From: Streptococcaceae bacterium
GTDB lineage: Bacteria; Bacillota; Bacilli; Lactobacillales; Streptococcaceae
Direction of reading: 5' to 3'
Assembly: GCA_031270325.1 (NCBI GenBank)
Contig: JAISXW010000006.1
Coordinates: forward strand, 1-64,000
DNA: 64,000 bases
Under the pieces are notes generated by a model that saw only the letters and a program-made list of their open reading frames with translations, was not told where the DNA came from and ran no database searches. Of this stretch, positions 33,427 through 47,500 are shown piece by piece; position 1 is the first letter of the stretch; each line of letters opens with the position of its first letter. Both the position numbers and the translations under genes were made by a program.

Positions 33427-33962
33427 AATAACCTCCTCCTTAATTTTCCGTACTAAAAAAGCACCGCCCCAAAAGGTTGTGCTTAAAGTATATCTGTAAT
33501 ACAATCTATCGCATAAAGCGCAAGGATAAGAATACCAAAAACCGCCAACGGTATCCATATCGGCGCTAACACCCAAACCCACGACCAATCAATCACATTT
33601 AATAGTTTCAGCACAATAAAGACAATTGTCAATAAACCACAAAAGCCAATCCCATCTCGTTCGTTTTCCATGCGTCCGTCCTTTCACTGAGTAACTAAAA
33701 AAGCAGTGCCTGGAGCCGTTTTTTAAAGGCTTCTTTGTTTTCTATTTTTTGAGTAGTCAGATTATCCTGAAAACTTTTATCAGTTATCTCTTTTATCGTT
33801 AGCCATTCGTAAAATTTAAGACTTGCTAAAAACTCCGCTGTCTTATCAATTTCTGTCATCTTCATTGCATTGCTCCTTTCAAAAAAAGCCCACCGTATGA
33901 TATACAGTGAACCGTAGACAAGTCTATTTTAACACAAAAAGCACTACCGATGCGGGTGCTTT

Positions 33963-34190
33963 TTAACCATATGCAATTATCGCTTCTTGATTTAATTCAG
34001 GTTTTGTCCACTTCAACATTACGTTCCGAGCGGCACCTTTAGAAAACATTCCTCCGGGATCCTCACCTCTGAAAAATATTTCACCCGTTTTACGATTGAT
34101 AGAACCTGTCAAAATTGGACTAGTTTCTGAAACTCTAAACTCATAATTCATTAAACCATCTATGATTCCTACATATTTAATTTTAATCAT
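33963..34190 (-). CDS. putative immunity protein of the adjacent MuF-type toxin
   Basis: Start overlaps the end of the 34183-35352 gene by 8 nt; paralogue at 2322-2567. Confidence 0.55.
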   Translation of the reverse strand: MIKIKYVGIIDGLMNYEFRVSETSPILTGSINRKTGEIFFRGEDPGGMFSKGAARNVMLKWTKPELNQEAIIAYG

Positions 34191-35436
34191 GTTTTTTCAA
34201 GCTCCTTTCCCATTTTTTCCGTTCAAATTCATAATTATATTTCAAGTTTGTTTTCTTGTGCGCTGGATCATACGCCATTCCTAACTCGTCCATATAATAT
34301 GCTTCTAAATTTTCATGTTCCAACATCAAGACATCATGCTTTAATGGTTTTGATGTGTTGAGACGAATTAACGACTGCGTCATATCGAACGAAGGGTCAA
34401 AATGTCTTACCTTTTCGATATACTCGCCATTTTCCCATATACCTAACATATATTGACTATCTAGGATATGAGATAACGCTGTCGAAACAACCTTTTTATC
34501 AAGATTAGAAACCTCAGAAAATTTATTAACTAAGCGTTCTCTATCTGAGTTTCTCAGTTGATCATAATAACGTTCAGCAACTTCTATGCGTTTTGTCTGA
34601 TACGGGTCATTCTCATCATTCAAAGCACCACTCGACCTATTTTTATTATAACCCTTTTCTCCTAAATTATCCAGCCGTTCATCTTCATCCACCGCAGCCA
34701 TCACAGCACATCGACAATTCGGGTGCATCGGGAACATATTCACGCCGTACTCAGCCTTATCCCTGTCAAACGTCTTACCGTCTAAAGGGCTACAAATCGA
34801 ACAAGCACCCGGCTCTGCTATCCACTCGTATTTATCAATGCCAGCCTGTTTGTAGCTGTCCATAGTCACGTCAGCTTGCACACGAGCGCTTTCGGTTCTC
34901 ATCAGCCGTTCAGCTTCCGCACGGCTCACATCAAACATCTTACGCACATCACGAGCCACATCATTAGGATGCCTGCCGTTAATAATTGACTGCGTCAGGA
35001 AAGTATCCAAACGATTATTCAAAGCGTTCGTGCTAGACCATATCCGATCGCTAAACGTCGCATTATGAAACGACCCGTTGATGATATGCTTGACATCGCT
35101 TGTGTCCAACGTTTTCAGCGTATCACCTAAGATACCAGCCTGCCGTCGATACTCAGCCTTAGCCTCATCAGTCAACGTCTTACCGAAATACTTCTCGACA
35201 TAGACACCGTTGGCAAATAAATCCAAACGTATCTCATCTTTGAGCAACTCAAGCCGAGACACCTTCATCTTCATGTTGTACATCGACATGAGCTGATTGG
35301 CGTACTCTGAAAAATCCTTATCCTCAACCATACGCTTGGTAACATCAGCCAAGGCCTGAACGTCTGTGTGCTTAGCTATTTGCTTGACTGTCGAAAGGCT
35401 TATCTCGTTATCTATCGCATATTTCTGATAAAATCC
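34183..35436 (-). pseudogene. 5'-truncated phage minor head (MuF/SPP1 gp7-like) gene with distinct C-terminal toxin-like region
   Basis: NPVARDVRKMF-like region, LMRTESARVQADVTMDSYKQAGIDKYEWIAEPGACSICSPLDGKTF..FPMHPNCRC; homology-like sequence GFYQKYAIDNEISLSTVKQIAKHTDVQA continues upstream of the ORF start at 35352. Confidence 0.75.
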
Positions 35437-35446
35437 CGCAATACTC

Positions 35447-36613
35447 GTGGCTATTCATCCGGCTCTACCTTCTGTATCCGGTATGAAATCGCCGCAACAG
35501 GCGCTGAATGAGACGGTCATGAAGTGGTTCGACAAGGGGTTCTATGGCTTTACAGATAAAGCTGGACGCAAGTGGCGGGCAGATGTCTATGCCAGAAACA
35601 TCATTACATCAACCAGCTACCGTGTCTATAACGAAATGCGGACACGGGCGAGCGAGGAGATGGGTGTTGAGACCTTTTACTACTCGAAAAAAGCGGCGGC
35701 TCGTCCAGCCTGTGCTGGTTTGCAGCATCGGATCGTGACGAAAGGTGCAGCTTTTACCGAAAAAGGTGTCGAGGTATTGAGTTTGCTTGACCACGGTTAC
35801 GGAGAAGCTGGTGGGTGCTTGGGTATCAACTGCAGGCACACGCTCACACCGTTCATCATTGGTGTAAATCAGCTACCTGATCAAGCCGAACACCTGAAAG
35901 ACATCACGCCTGAGCAGGCGATTGAAAACGGCAAGCAGCAGGCAAAGCAACGAGCGTTCGAGCGAGAAATCCGCAAGAATCAAGAGCGCCTGAATGTCGC
36001 AAAGCAGCTGGATTATGTCGATATGATTGATAAGTTCAAGGCGAGAGCGAGTTATCTGCAGGGTGGCTTGAATCAACTTTTGAAAGATAATCCCTTTCTT
36101 TATCGGGATACGATGAGAGGGCGGTTGTTCAAAGGCGATTATCTCGAAGAAGTGCGCAAAAACCTACAAATCAGGCGTGAAAAGATGTATAATAGGTTTA
36201 ACGAACGAATGGACTCGCCTGTGACTCGAGCGCAGTTTGAAAACTTGATGAGTCGGGATCTCATGCGCATCTCTAAAGTGATGGACGAACATCAAGAAAT
36301 TGGCGATCGTTTGCAGTTGAGGGAATATAAGCAACGGCAACATGCGTTAGACACGACGGAGTACTTGAAACGCGTGGATAGCGGCGGAACGCCGAGTTAT
36401 TTTACGATTAGCGAGGAAGAAGTTTACAATATGACATTGGAAAACATGAATATGATGAGACTGTTTTCTGATTTTCAATATTTTAATTCAGATGTCTATG
36501 GCGGATTTGATGCCAAAAGTCAAACTGTCACCAATCGAATTAAAGTCCATCAGGCATACGGCAAAAGAAAAGGACTTCACATGGCACCGACAGAAATAAA
36601 GGAGAGAAAATGA
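35447..36613 (+). pseudogene. 5'-truncated phage minor capsid (Phage_min_cap2-like) gene with C-terminal toxin-like region
   Basis: GFTDKAGRKWRADVYARNIITSTSYRVYNEMRTRASEEMGVETFYYS..ARPACAGLQHRIV; only the later part of the family domain is present. Confidence 0.7.
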
Positions 36614-36852
36614 CATTTAAAGAGCTATGGGAATTGACTAGCGATCCATTTATTCACGTTGGGGATCATATCAAGGTAACGCTAGTCAACGGAGCGGAAA
36701 AAACAGGGTACTATGCGGAACTTGAGTACGAGTTTGATAACGATGTGGCAGATGGTCTAAGGTTTGAAAAAAGAAAAAACGAGGATACTTGGGGGAATGG
36801 TATTGTCATCCCCGCAACCGACATCCAAAACGTCGAACTATTACCTGATTAA
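36610..36852 (+). CDS. putative immunity protein
   Basis: ATGA start/stop overlap with the preceding gene; 80 aa acidic ORF. Confidence 0.5.
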   Translation: MTFKELWELTSDPFIHVGDHIKVTLVNGAEKTGYYAELEYEFDNDVADGLRFEKRKNEDTWGNGIVIPATDIQNVELLPD

Positions 36853-36971
36853 AAAAGAGGAAAAATACCAAAAACGGTGTTTTTTTCTTTTCTGGGAGAT
36901 GGTTTAAAGCCAGACCCCCTTTTAAAAACTTAGTAGACCCTTTTAAAAATCATTCTAGGGGCTGTCGGGTG

Positions 36972-36988
36972 TGCCTATGCGGGTAAAA
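36972..36988. repeat. Displaced partial CRISPR repeat
   Basis: GCCTATGCGGGTAAAAG, 17 nt identical to one end of the CRISPR repeat, 191 bp from the array. Confidence 0.75.
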
Positions 36989-37017
36989 GCGTGATTAACT
37001 CGTTAAGATCTAGCTGT

Positions 37018-37046
37018 TTGATTGTTTTTTGTTTTAGTGCTATAAT
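37018..37046 (+). promoter_or_regulatory. sigma-A-type promoter
   Basis: TTGATT - 17 bp - TATAAT. Confidence 0.75.
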
Positions 37047-37052
37047 GAATTT

Positions 37053-37142
37053 ATAAAAGAGCGTTGCGTATACGTGATCCCCTGATTGTATGAATAGAAC
37101 ACATTCACACATACGGATTGCGCCATGCCAACGCTTTTTTTA
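37053..37142 (+). ncRNA. putative small RNA between promoter and terminator
   Basis: Promoter upstream; AGCGTTG..CAACGCT closing stem followed by TTTTTTT; inner GTATGAAT/ATTC..CATAC pairing; no ORF. Confidence 0.55.
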
Positions 37143-37179
37143 TTTTTTTCTTTGGAATACGTCCTTCAAATCATCCCCA

Positions 37180-38246
37180 GGATCACCCCCGCCTATGCGG
37201 GTAAAAGTCCAATATCTCAATCTCAATCGCATAGCACTTAAGGATCACCCCCGCCTATGCGGGTAAAAGAACGGGGCTAGTGTCTGGAATGGAAGTGGCG
37301 TGGGATCACCCCCGCCTATGCGGGTAAAAGATTCTTTGTTGGAATACGGCGTTAAAATGGGTAGGATCACCCCCGCCTATGCGGGTAAAAGGAATTGCTG
37401 ATAGTCATACTTGAGTTCAATTCAGGATCACCCCCGCCTATGCGGGTAAAAGTAGCATAACTGACCGGTACACTTGGCACGCTCGGGATCACCCCCGCCT
37501 ATGCGGGTAAAAGTTCAGCAGTTAGTTTCTGTAATGCCTTGCCACGGGATCACCCCCGCCTATGCGGGTAAAAGTAAACTTGCCATTAGCAAATGTCCCA
37601 GAGAGCAGGATCACCCCCGCCTATGCGGGTAAAAGCAACTAACAATCGTTCATTTACTGGTTAGAAAAGGATCACCCCCGCCTATGCGGGTAAAAGGGTA
37701 AGTTTGGCGTGAAAATCTTGTCCATCTCAGGATCACCCCCGCCTATGCGGGTAAAAGAATTCTAACCTACCGTCTTTAAGCTCGACGACAGGATCACCCC
37801 CGCCTATGCGGGTAAAAGTACAAGTATACAGGTTTTTGACGACCTAGACCAGGATCACCCCCGCCTATGCGGGTAAAAGCCGTCGAAGAGAAAGCCAACG
37901 CAGACCAACGCAGGATCACCCCCGCCTATGCGGGTAAAAGTCCTCCCTATCGCGGTAATATCTGACGACCTGAGGATCACCCCCGCCTATGCGGGTAAAA
38001 GTTGATAGACTGAATAAGCGTTTTGGCTTGAACGGGATCACCCCCGCCTATGCGGGTAAAAGTTAGACGATATGAGAATTATTCAGCAAAAACTAGGATC
38101 ACCCCCGCCTATGCGGGTAAAAGAAACACCTAGACAAATATCCTGATGACAATGAGGGATCACCCCCGCCTATGCGGGTAAAAGCAAACTATCATTAACA
38201 GCGGCTTCGCTACTGGCGGGATCACCCCCGCCTATGCGGGTAAAAG
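37180..38246 (-). CRISPR. Type I-E-like CRISPR array, 18 repeats and 17 spacers
   Basis: GGATCACCCCCGCCTATGCGGGTAAAAG (28 bp) identical in 18 positions; 33-34 bp spacers; by comparison with other I-E repeats the transcribed orientation is the minus strand (CTTTTACCCGCATAGGCGGGGGTGATCC). Confidence 0.99.
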
Positions 38247-38266
38247 ACTAATCGATCCCTTGATAA

Positions 38267-40541
<2,275 letters not shown>

Positions 40542-41411
40542 CTCCTTAAATGATTGTCTTTTTTATCTAACCACACAAGTGTGCCGTCAACTTGATAGTT
40601 CAAGTGTCATGATAAAAAAGACTTTATTTGTTGTGCTGTGCAAACAGATGAGTCATGAGTGCCGTCTTCTTTCTATTTTTCCTATCCTGTACCAAATCAT
40701 GATACACCTCACCTGTCACACATCGCACCCCGCCAATTTACTTTTTGACGGCATTTCTTGACTTCTTCGTTGGTAATTCTGATGTTTACCGACGATTACG
40801 GCATTTTAATTTTGCAAATGGAAAAGACTGATGTTTCTGCTTTCAAGTGCAACAGACCTCCTCCACCATGGCAATATTAAAACTTACCGTTTTATTTTGC
40901 TTGATACTATAGTGTGCATTCTTAACCTCCGTGATTAAGAGTCTCTGAAAACTCAATGTCTCGCCCTGATCGCTTGATTGACCTCTAGTTAGGTAAGTGA
41001 TAAAAGTCATATCCTAGGCGACTCAGGAGTTTTTCAGATTCCCTCAAGTAAATTTGAACCACTTACCTTATCCCATTATTCATTTTTTTAAACTTTTTTT
41101 CAACTATTTTGACTTGACACCCCATTAACCCCTTATTTATGGTGATTTTTTTGAAAAACACGCCACTTCATCGTATAGAAATGGATAATAAAACAGCTCA
41201 ACCTTTAGATGATAGCTGCTATAAATAAAAGGTCGCTTGTGATTAAAAGATTCAGCTAATAATTCCTGTCAGTCCTGATTTGCCTGTGGTCAGATTTATC
41301 TCCCGAAATCTTATCGCCCGCACTCTTTACCTTATCTTCGACGATATTTAAAGCATCAACGATAACATTTTTGACCAGCTATCTCTTTATTGACGTTTTT
41401 TAGTTGCACCT

Positions 41412-41660
41412 CAAGCGATACAATCTGTCATTATTGGTCGCAAAAACTGGCACTTTTCCGCCAACAAAGCTGGCACTAAGGTTGGCTTGTATTATCTACA
41501 ACATCACTCAAACTGCCAAAGCAAACAGATTAGATACGTACGTTTATTTGCATTACCTTTTTAAATCCTTAGCCAATCAACCATTCCAGATCAATCCCAA
41601 TCTCCTTGAAGACTACTTATCTTGGTCACCGAAGATGGAACAGTGCAGCAAACAATACAA
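41412..41660 (+). pseudogene. IS66-family transposase (TnpC) C-terminal remnant, frameshifted
   Basis: Frame 1 VIIGRKNWHFSANKAGTK, then another frame ACIIYNITQTAKANRLDTYVYLHYLFKSL..LEDYLSWSP. Confidence 0.75.
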
Positions 41661-41698
41661 AAAGGCAATCAATTCTAGTGGCTCGATTGCCTTTTTGG
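41659..41698. terminator. Rho-independent terminator-like hairpin
   Basis: aaaaaggcaatc ... gattgccttttt. Confidence 0.6.
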
Positions 41699-41810
41699 CT
41701 GCATCATACTATTTCCCGCTTACATTTTTTATATCCCACTCGGTAATACGCCATCAATAAACCTCTCAACTTTCGACCGGCTCATACTTATGACACTCCC
41801 ACAAAGCCAA

Positions 41811-41848
41811 AACCACCCCATCTCGACTGAGAGATGGAGTGGTTTTTT
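41811..41848. terminator. Terminator downstream of carB
   Basis: aaccaccccatctcgactgagagatggagtggtttttt. Confidence 0.8.
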
Positions 41849-41856
41849 ACTGTGCT

Positions 41857-44800
41857 TTAGATGGCTTGTGTCACGAAAGAACGACTTTCTAAGACTTTTA
41901 GCATAGCAGCAATCGTATCGAGTGAGGTAAAGAGTGGGACACCGTGTTCGACAGATTCACGACGAATGGTCATGCCATCTGTATTATGGTCATTTCGATC
42001 TTTGCCCATGGTATTGACAACGGCTTGAATCCGACCGGCACGAATACAGTCCACAATGTTGACTTGCTGATCAAGATTTTCGCCAATTTTAGCGATTACT
42101 TCAGCATAGACACCATTTTTCTCGAAAAACTCAGCCGTGCCAGCGGTCGCATAGATGCCATAACCAATTTCATGGAAACGTTTGGCTAGGACTAGCGCTT
42201 CCGCTTTGGCATCATCAGCCACTGTGAACAGAACATTCCCAAAGGTTGGTAGGTGCAGATAAGAAGCTTCAAATGCCTTATACAAAGCCTTTTCAAGTGT
42301 CACATCTGAACCCATGACTTCCCCTGTTGACTTCATTTCGGGCGACAGATAGGCATCGACTTTTTGCAATTTAGTAAAGCTAAAGACCGGTGCTTTGACG
42401 TGGACTTTGTCGTCTTCTGGGAAAAGCCCGTCTTCATAGCCTAACTCAGCCAATGTTTTGCCCAAGATAAGCTGTGTTGCTACCTGTGCCATCGGAATGC
42501 CCGTAACCTTGGATAAGAAAGGCACTGTCCGAGAGGCACGTGGGTTGACTTCGATGACATAGACGGTCTCATCAAAGATGACAAACTGCACATTCATCAT
42601 CCCGATACAATTCAGGCCAATCGCCAGACGTTTGGTATAGTCTGCAATCGTGGCTTGAATCGTCGCTGAGAGATTTTGCGGTGGATAGACTGCCATCGAA
42701 TCCCCAGAGTGAACGCCGGCACGCTCAATATGCTCCATAATACCAGGAATGAGGACATTTTCACCGTCACAGATGGCATCAACCTCACACTCTCGACCGA
42801 GCAGATAAGAGTCGACCAAGACAGGATGATCTGGACTTGCTTTAACCGCTGTCTGCATATAGTTCCGTAAGTCAGCCTCGTTATCAACGATTTCCATGGC
42901 ACGACCGCCCAAGACATAGGACGGGCGAACCAGTACCGGATAGCCGATAGCATTGGCATTAGCAACTGCTTCTTCTTCATTTGTCGCTGTTGCGCCCACA
43001 GGTTGTGGAATGTCTAGCGCTTGCAGTGCTGCTTCAAATAGTTTGCGATCTTCGGCACGATCCAGCGCCTCAACCTGAGTCCCGAGTATCTTGACGCCAG
43101 CTCTTGACAAGGGTTCTGCCAAATTAATCGCGGTTTGCCCCCCAAACTGAACAATCACACCCTTAGGTTGCTCCAGATCAATCACATTCATGACATCTTC
43201 AAATGTCAATGGCTCGAAGTAGAGTTTATCTGAAACAGAAAAGTCTGTGGAGACCGTCTCAGGATTGGAGTTCATGATAATCGCTTCATAACCCGCTGCC
43301 TGAATTGCCTTGACCGAGTGAACCGTTGCATAGTCAAACTCAACCCCCTGACCGATCCGAATCGGACCAGAACCCAGCACCAGTACAGAGGCTTTCTCTG
43401 AGCGAATTGATTCGTTTTCAAACTCATAGGTGCTGTAAAAATAAGGGGTTGCCGACTCAAACTCAGCTGCACAGGTATCGACCATCTTAAAGACAGGAAC
43501 AATGCCATTGTCTAAACGACGTTTGCGTACTTCTGCCGCATCTGTCTGCCAGAGATCAGCAATTTTACGATCGGCAAAGCCATTGCGTTTGGCTTCTTTC
43601 AATAACTCCGGATTGAAGACATTAGTCGCCAATGCTTGCTCGATTTCAAAAATATGCAACAATTTATCAAGGAAAAAGAGGTCAATTTTAGTCAAACTAT
43701 GCAATTCTTCAATACTGTAACCTCGGCGAATCGCCTCAGATAAGTAAAACAAGCGATCATCTTGCGCTTTGACAATCTTCTCAACCAAGGCATCATCCGT
43801 GACTTCTGAAAGCTCCGGCATGTCATTGTGGTAGACCCCAACTTCTAGTGAGCGGACTGCCTTGAGGAAGGACTCCTCAATATTCCGGCCAATCGCCATG
43901 ACTTCGCCTGTCGCTTTCATCTGTGTCCCGAGGCGGCGCTCCCCTGATTCAAACTTATCAAATGGAAAACGTGGAATTTTAGACACGACGTAGTCCAGTG
44001 CTGGTTCAAACATGGCATAGGTCGTCCCTGTGACCGGGTTAATCATCTCATCCAAGGTCAGACCAACGGCGATTTTAGCAGCTAATTTCGCAATTGGATA
44101 GCCCGTCGCTTTCGAAGCAAGCGCAGATGACCGCGAAACCCGTGGGTTGACTTCGATCACATAGTAATTAAAGCTATCAGGATCAAGCGCCAATTGCACA
44201 TTACAGCCGCCTTCGATTTTCAGCGCACGGATAATTTTCAAAGAGGCGTCCCGAAGCATTTGGTATTCAATGTCACTCAAGGTCTGACTAGGCGCAAAGA
44301 CGATAGAGTCTCCTGTATGAATCCCGACAGGATCGAAGTTTTCCATGTTACAGACAACAATCGCATTATCCGCTGCATCACGCATCACTTCATATTCGAT
44401 TTCTTTAAAGCCGGCAATTGATTTCTCAATCAAACACTGGGTCACTGGCGATAATTTCAGACCATTCTCAGCAGTCTCGCGTAGCTCTTCTTCATTGTCA
44501 CACATCCCCCCACCAGTACCACCGAGGGTAAAGGCTGGCCGTACAATAATCGGATAACCAATTGAGTTGGCAAAAGTGACTGCTTCCTCAACGGTGTTGA
44601 CGATTTCAGATTCTGGGATTGGCTGTTCCAATTCTTCCATCAGTTTTTTGAACAAATCCCGATCTTCTGCTTGATCAATGGCTGAGAGTTTAGTACCGAG
44701 CAATTCAATATTGAGCTCATCTAGGATACCTGTTTCAGATAGGGCCATTGCCATATTCAAACCGGTCTGACCACCTAGCGTTGGCAGCAGGGCATCCGGA

Positions 44801-45045
44801 CGCTCTTTGCGCAGGATTCGGGTAACAAATTCAACCGTAATTGGCTCGATATAGACCTTGTCGGCAATTTCCTTGTCCGTCATAATCGTTGCCGGATTTG
44901 AATTGACTAGGACAACACTGTACCCTTCCTCTTTTAGCGCAAGGCAGGCCTGTGTCCCAGCATAGTCAAATTCAGCCGCTTGACCAATAATAATCGGGCC
45001 AGAACCAATGACCATAATTTTTTTAATATCGTTACGTTTTGGCAT
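41857..45045 (-). CDS. carB: carbamoyl phosphate synthase large subunit
   Basis: [42 protein letters not shown]. Confidence 0.98.
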   Translation of the reverse strand: MPKRNDIKKIMVIGSGPIIIGQAAEFDYAGTQACLALKEEGYSVVLVNSNPATIMTDKEIADKVYIEPITVEFVTRILRKERPDALLPTLGGQTGLNMAMALSETGILDELNIELLGTKLSAIDQAEDRDLFKKLMEELEQPIPESEIVNTVEEAVTFANSIGYPIIVRPAFTLGGTGGGMCDNEEELRETAENGLKLSPVTQCLIEKSIAGFKEIEYEVMRDAADNAIVVCNMENFDPVGIHTGDSIVFAPSQTLSDIEYQMLRDASLKIIRALKIEGGCNVQLALDPDSFNYYVIEVNPRVSRSSALASKATGYPIAKLAAKIAVGLTLDEMINPVTGTTYAMFEPALDYVVSKIPRFPFDKFESGERRLGTQMKATGEVMAIGRNIEESFLKAVRSLEVGVYHNDMPELSEVTDDALVEKIVKAQDDRLFYLSEAIRRGYSIEELHSLTKIDLFFLDKLLHIFEIEQALATNVFNPELLKEAKRNGFADRKIADLWQTDAAEVRKRRLDNGIVPVFKMVDTCAAEFESATPYFYSTYEFENESIRSEKASVLVLGSGPIRIGQGVEFDYATVHSVKAIQAAGYEAIIMNSNPETVSTDFSVSDKLYFEPLTFEDVMNVIDLEQPKGVIVQFGGQTAINLAEPLSRAGVKILGTQVEALDRAEDRKLFEAALQALDIPQPVGATATNEEEAVANANAIGYPVLVRPSYVLGGRAMEIVDNEADLRNYMQTAVKASPDHPVLVDSYLLGRECEVDAICDGENVLIPGIMEHIERAGVHSGDSMAVYPPQNLSATIQATIADYTKRLAIGLNCIGMMNVQFVIFDETVYVIEVNPRASRTVPFLSKVTGIPMAQVATQLILGKTLAELGYEDGLFPEDDKVHVKAPVFSFTKLQKVDAYLSPEMKSTGEVMGSDVTLEKALYKAFEASYLHLPTFGNVLFTVADDAKAEALVLAKRFHEIGYGIYATAGTAEFFEKNGVYAEVIAKIGENLDQQVNIVDCIRAGRIQAVVNTMGKDRNDHNTDGMTIRRESVEHGVPLFTSLDTIAAMLKVLESRSFVTQAI

Positions 45046-46133
45046 TAGAAGTCACCTTTCTCAAGCTTGGTTGCGTCAATCATTTCCATAAATTCATCGA
45101 AGAGATAGGCGGCATCATGTGGTCCTGGCGCAGCATCTGGGTGAAACTGAACCGAAAAGGCTGGCAAATATTTGTGGCGAACCCCTTCGACCGACTGATC
45201 GTTAATCTCGATATGCGTGACCATCAAATCTGTCTGTTCAATCGACGCCGTATCCACTGCGAAACCATGATTCTGCGAGGTAAAGTCAACACGTCCTGTC
45301 GCAATCTCGCGCACAGCATGGTTAAAACCACGGTGACCGAACTTCATCTTGCTTGTGGTCGCACCATTGGCCATGGCAAACAACTGATGCCCTAGACAAA
45401 TCCCAAAAATCGGAAACTTATCTTGAATCCCACGAATCATCTCTAGCGCTTGTGGGACATCTGTCGGATCGCCCGGTCCATTGGTCAACATGACACCGTC
45501 AGGATTCATCTCGATAATTTCCTCAGCCGTCACGGTATGTGGGACAATCGTTAAGTTACACTCCCGTTTGGAGAGCTCCCGTAGGATAGAATGTTTCAGG
45601 CCAAAGTCAACAACCACAATGTTACGGCCTGTCCCCGGACTTGGATAAGCGGTATTAGTCGACACTTGCGCCACTTGATTAGTCGGTAACACCGTAGCCC
45701 GCAGTTGATCTTGGATATGTCTGAGGTCATCTCCAGGATTAACCAACGTCGCTTTCATTGTGCCGTGATGGCGGATAATCCGAGTCAAAGCACGTGTATC
45801 AATGCCTGAAATACCTGGAATATTCTTACGCTGTAAAAATTCATCCAGTGACATCTGGTTGCGCCAGTTGCTTGCTAGTCTGGCATTTTCACGCACCACA
45901 ACCCCTTTACAAGTCGGGATAATTGATTCATAATCATCACGATTGATCCCATAGTTACCGACCAAAGGATAGGTAAAGGTCAGAATTTGTCCATTATAGG
46001 ATTGATCCGTGATTGATTCTTGATAACCTGTCATGCCTGTGCTAAAGACGACTTCTCCAGTTACCTCTATATCTGCACCAAAGGCCGTCCCCTCTAAAAT
46101 CGTACCATCTTCTAATATCAAAAGTCGTTTCAT
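45045..46133 (-). CDS. carA: carbamoyl phosphate synthase small subunit
   Basis: [31 protein letters not shown]. Confidence 0.97.
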   Translation of the reverse strand: MKRLLILEDGTILEGTAFGADIEVTGEVVFSTGMTGYQESITDQSYNGQILTFTYPLVGNYGINRDDYESIIPTCKGVVVRENARLASNWRNQMSLDEFLQRKNIPGISGIDTRALTRIIRHHGTMKATLVNPGDDLRHIQDQLRATVLPTNQVAQVSTNTAYPSPGTGRNIVVVDFGLKHSILRELSKRECNLTIVPHTVTAEEIIEMNPDGVMLTNGPGDPTDVPQALEMIRGIQDKFPIFGICLGHQLFAMANGATTSKMKFGHRGFNHAVREIATGRVDFTSQNHGFAVDTASIEQTDLMVTHIEINDQSVEGVRHKYLPAFSVQFHPDAAPGPHDAAYLFDEFMEMIDATKLEKGDF

Positions 46134-46188
46134 TGCAATCCTCTTTCATTGCTGATTCTCATCAGTCAGTTGTGACACTTTGCCATTG

Positions 46189-47118
46189 TTAAGCTTTACC
46201 ATTGAGGATGGCTTCTAAAATCGCCATCCGCATAAACATGCCATTAGTCATCTGAGCAGTAATCCGAGAGCGAGGTGCTTCGACCAAGTCACTCGAGATT
46301 TCTACGCCACGATTGACAGGGGCTGGGTGCATGATGATGGCGGTATCTTTCATCCACTTATAGCGTTCATGGGTCAAGCCGTACTGGGCATGATAGGTTT
46401 CTTTAGAAAATGATGCGCCTGAATCATGCCGTTCATGTTGGACACGAAGTAACATCAGGACATCCACCTGCTCAATCATCTCATCCAGAGCAACATAGCG
46501 ACCGTAGACATCAAAGCTTTTTGAATACCAGCTCTCAGGACCGGTAAAATAAAGTTCAGCACCCAAGCGTTTGAGCATTTGCATATTGGATTTGGCGACA
46601 CGACTATGGGTAATATCCCCTGCAATCATGATTTTCAAACCTTGAAAGGTGCCAAATGCTTCGTAAATCGTCAATAAATCTAGTAAAGATTGACTGGGGT
46701 GTTGACCCGACCCATCACCACCATTGACGATAGCCGACTGAATCGTGCGACTATCGACCAATTCTTGATAGTAATGTTCATCAGGATGGCGAATGACACA
46801 GACATCAACCCCGATGGCGCTCATTGTCAGAACTGTGTCATATAGCGTCTCGCCCTTATTGACCGAACTGCTCGCGGCATCAAATTCAATGACTTCTAAG
46901 CCTAATTTTTTCTCCGCTACCTCAAACGACTTGTGCGTTCGTGTTGAGTTTTCAAAAAAAAGATTGGCCACAAAGAATTGGCGTTTAAAGACAGGTTTGA
47001 TCTGCTGATGTTTAAAGGCTTGGGCACGTTTGATCAGGCCGATAACTTCATCATTGCTCAATAAGGCCATGCTTGTTAGGTGTTTAATGGAGACGATACC
47101 GTCAGGTGAAATTGTCAA
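46189..47118 (-). CDS. pyrB: aspartate carbamoyltransferase catalytic subunit
   Basis: [32 protein letters not shown]. Confidence 0.97.
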   Translation of the reverse strand: MTISPDGIVSIKHLTSMALLSNDEVIGLIKRAQAFKHQQIKPVFKRQFFVANLFFENSTRTHKSFEVAEKKLGLEVIEFDAASSSVNKGETLYDTVLTMSAIGVDVCVIRHPDEHYYQELVDSRTIQSAIVNGGDGSGQHPSQSLLDLLTIYEAFGTFQGLKIMIAGDITHSRVAKSNMQMLKRLGAELYFTGPESWYSKSFDVYGRYVALDEMIEQVDVLMLLRVQHERHDSGASFSKETYHAQYGLTHERYKWMKDTAIIMHPAPVNRGVEISSDLVEAPRSRITAQMTNGMFMRMAILEAILNGKA

Positions 47119-47334
47119 ATCAGATTCCTTTCACAACTCTTTTAAGAGCACCTCTATTAACTGGCAACTGGATTTTTGCTCTGTGAGACAGATGTCTCGT
47201 CTGACGAGGAGCTTAACGATTTCAGACATAAAATCTGGCCACAGGCGAATCATGAGTTAATAGAAGTGTCCTTAAGTGTGTTGGCAAGCACAGACAGTTC
47301 CCGAAGAAAAAGTTGCTAATTGCCAACTCGCATC

Positions 47335-47362
47335 AAAAAATGGCTACCTCAAAGGCAGCCAT
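47335..47362 (-). terminator. PyrR-controlled attenuator terminator upstream of pyrB
   Basis: Minus strand ATGGCTGCCTTTGAGGTAGCCATTTTTTG. Confidence 0.8.
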
Positions 47363-47410
47363 GACATTGCTGCGCCAAAAAGCACAGATGTTTTACTGGA
47401 CAGCCTTCAC

Positions 47411-47424
47411 AGCCTCACGGGACT
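47411..47424 (-). promoter_or_regulatory. PyrR-binding loop (anti-antiterminator)
   Basis: Minus strand AGTCCCGTGAGGCT matches the PyrR consensus ARUCCNGNGAGGYU. Confidence 0.85.
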
Positions 47425-47453
47425 GTTTTTAAAGGGCTTTATTCATTTTTTCC

Positions 47454-47482
47454 ATTGTAGCAAATTTCGAGTCACTTTTCAA
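47454..47482 (-). promoter_or_regulatory. Promoter for pyrB-carA-carB
   Basis: Minus strand TTGAAA - 17 bp - TACAAT. Confidence 0.7.
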
Positions 47483-47500
47483 CCGTTTTTGGTAATAAGA

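Noticed and set aside
32300-36900. Complete prophage
   Set aside because: Only fragments and small accessory ORFs; no integrase, terminase, portal, tail or lysis genes.
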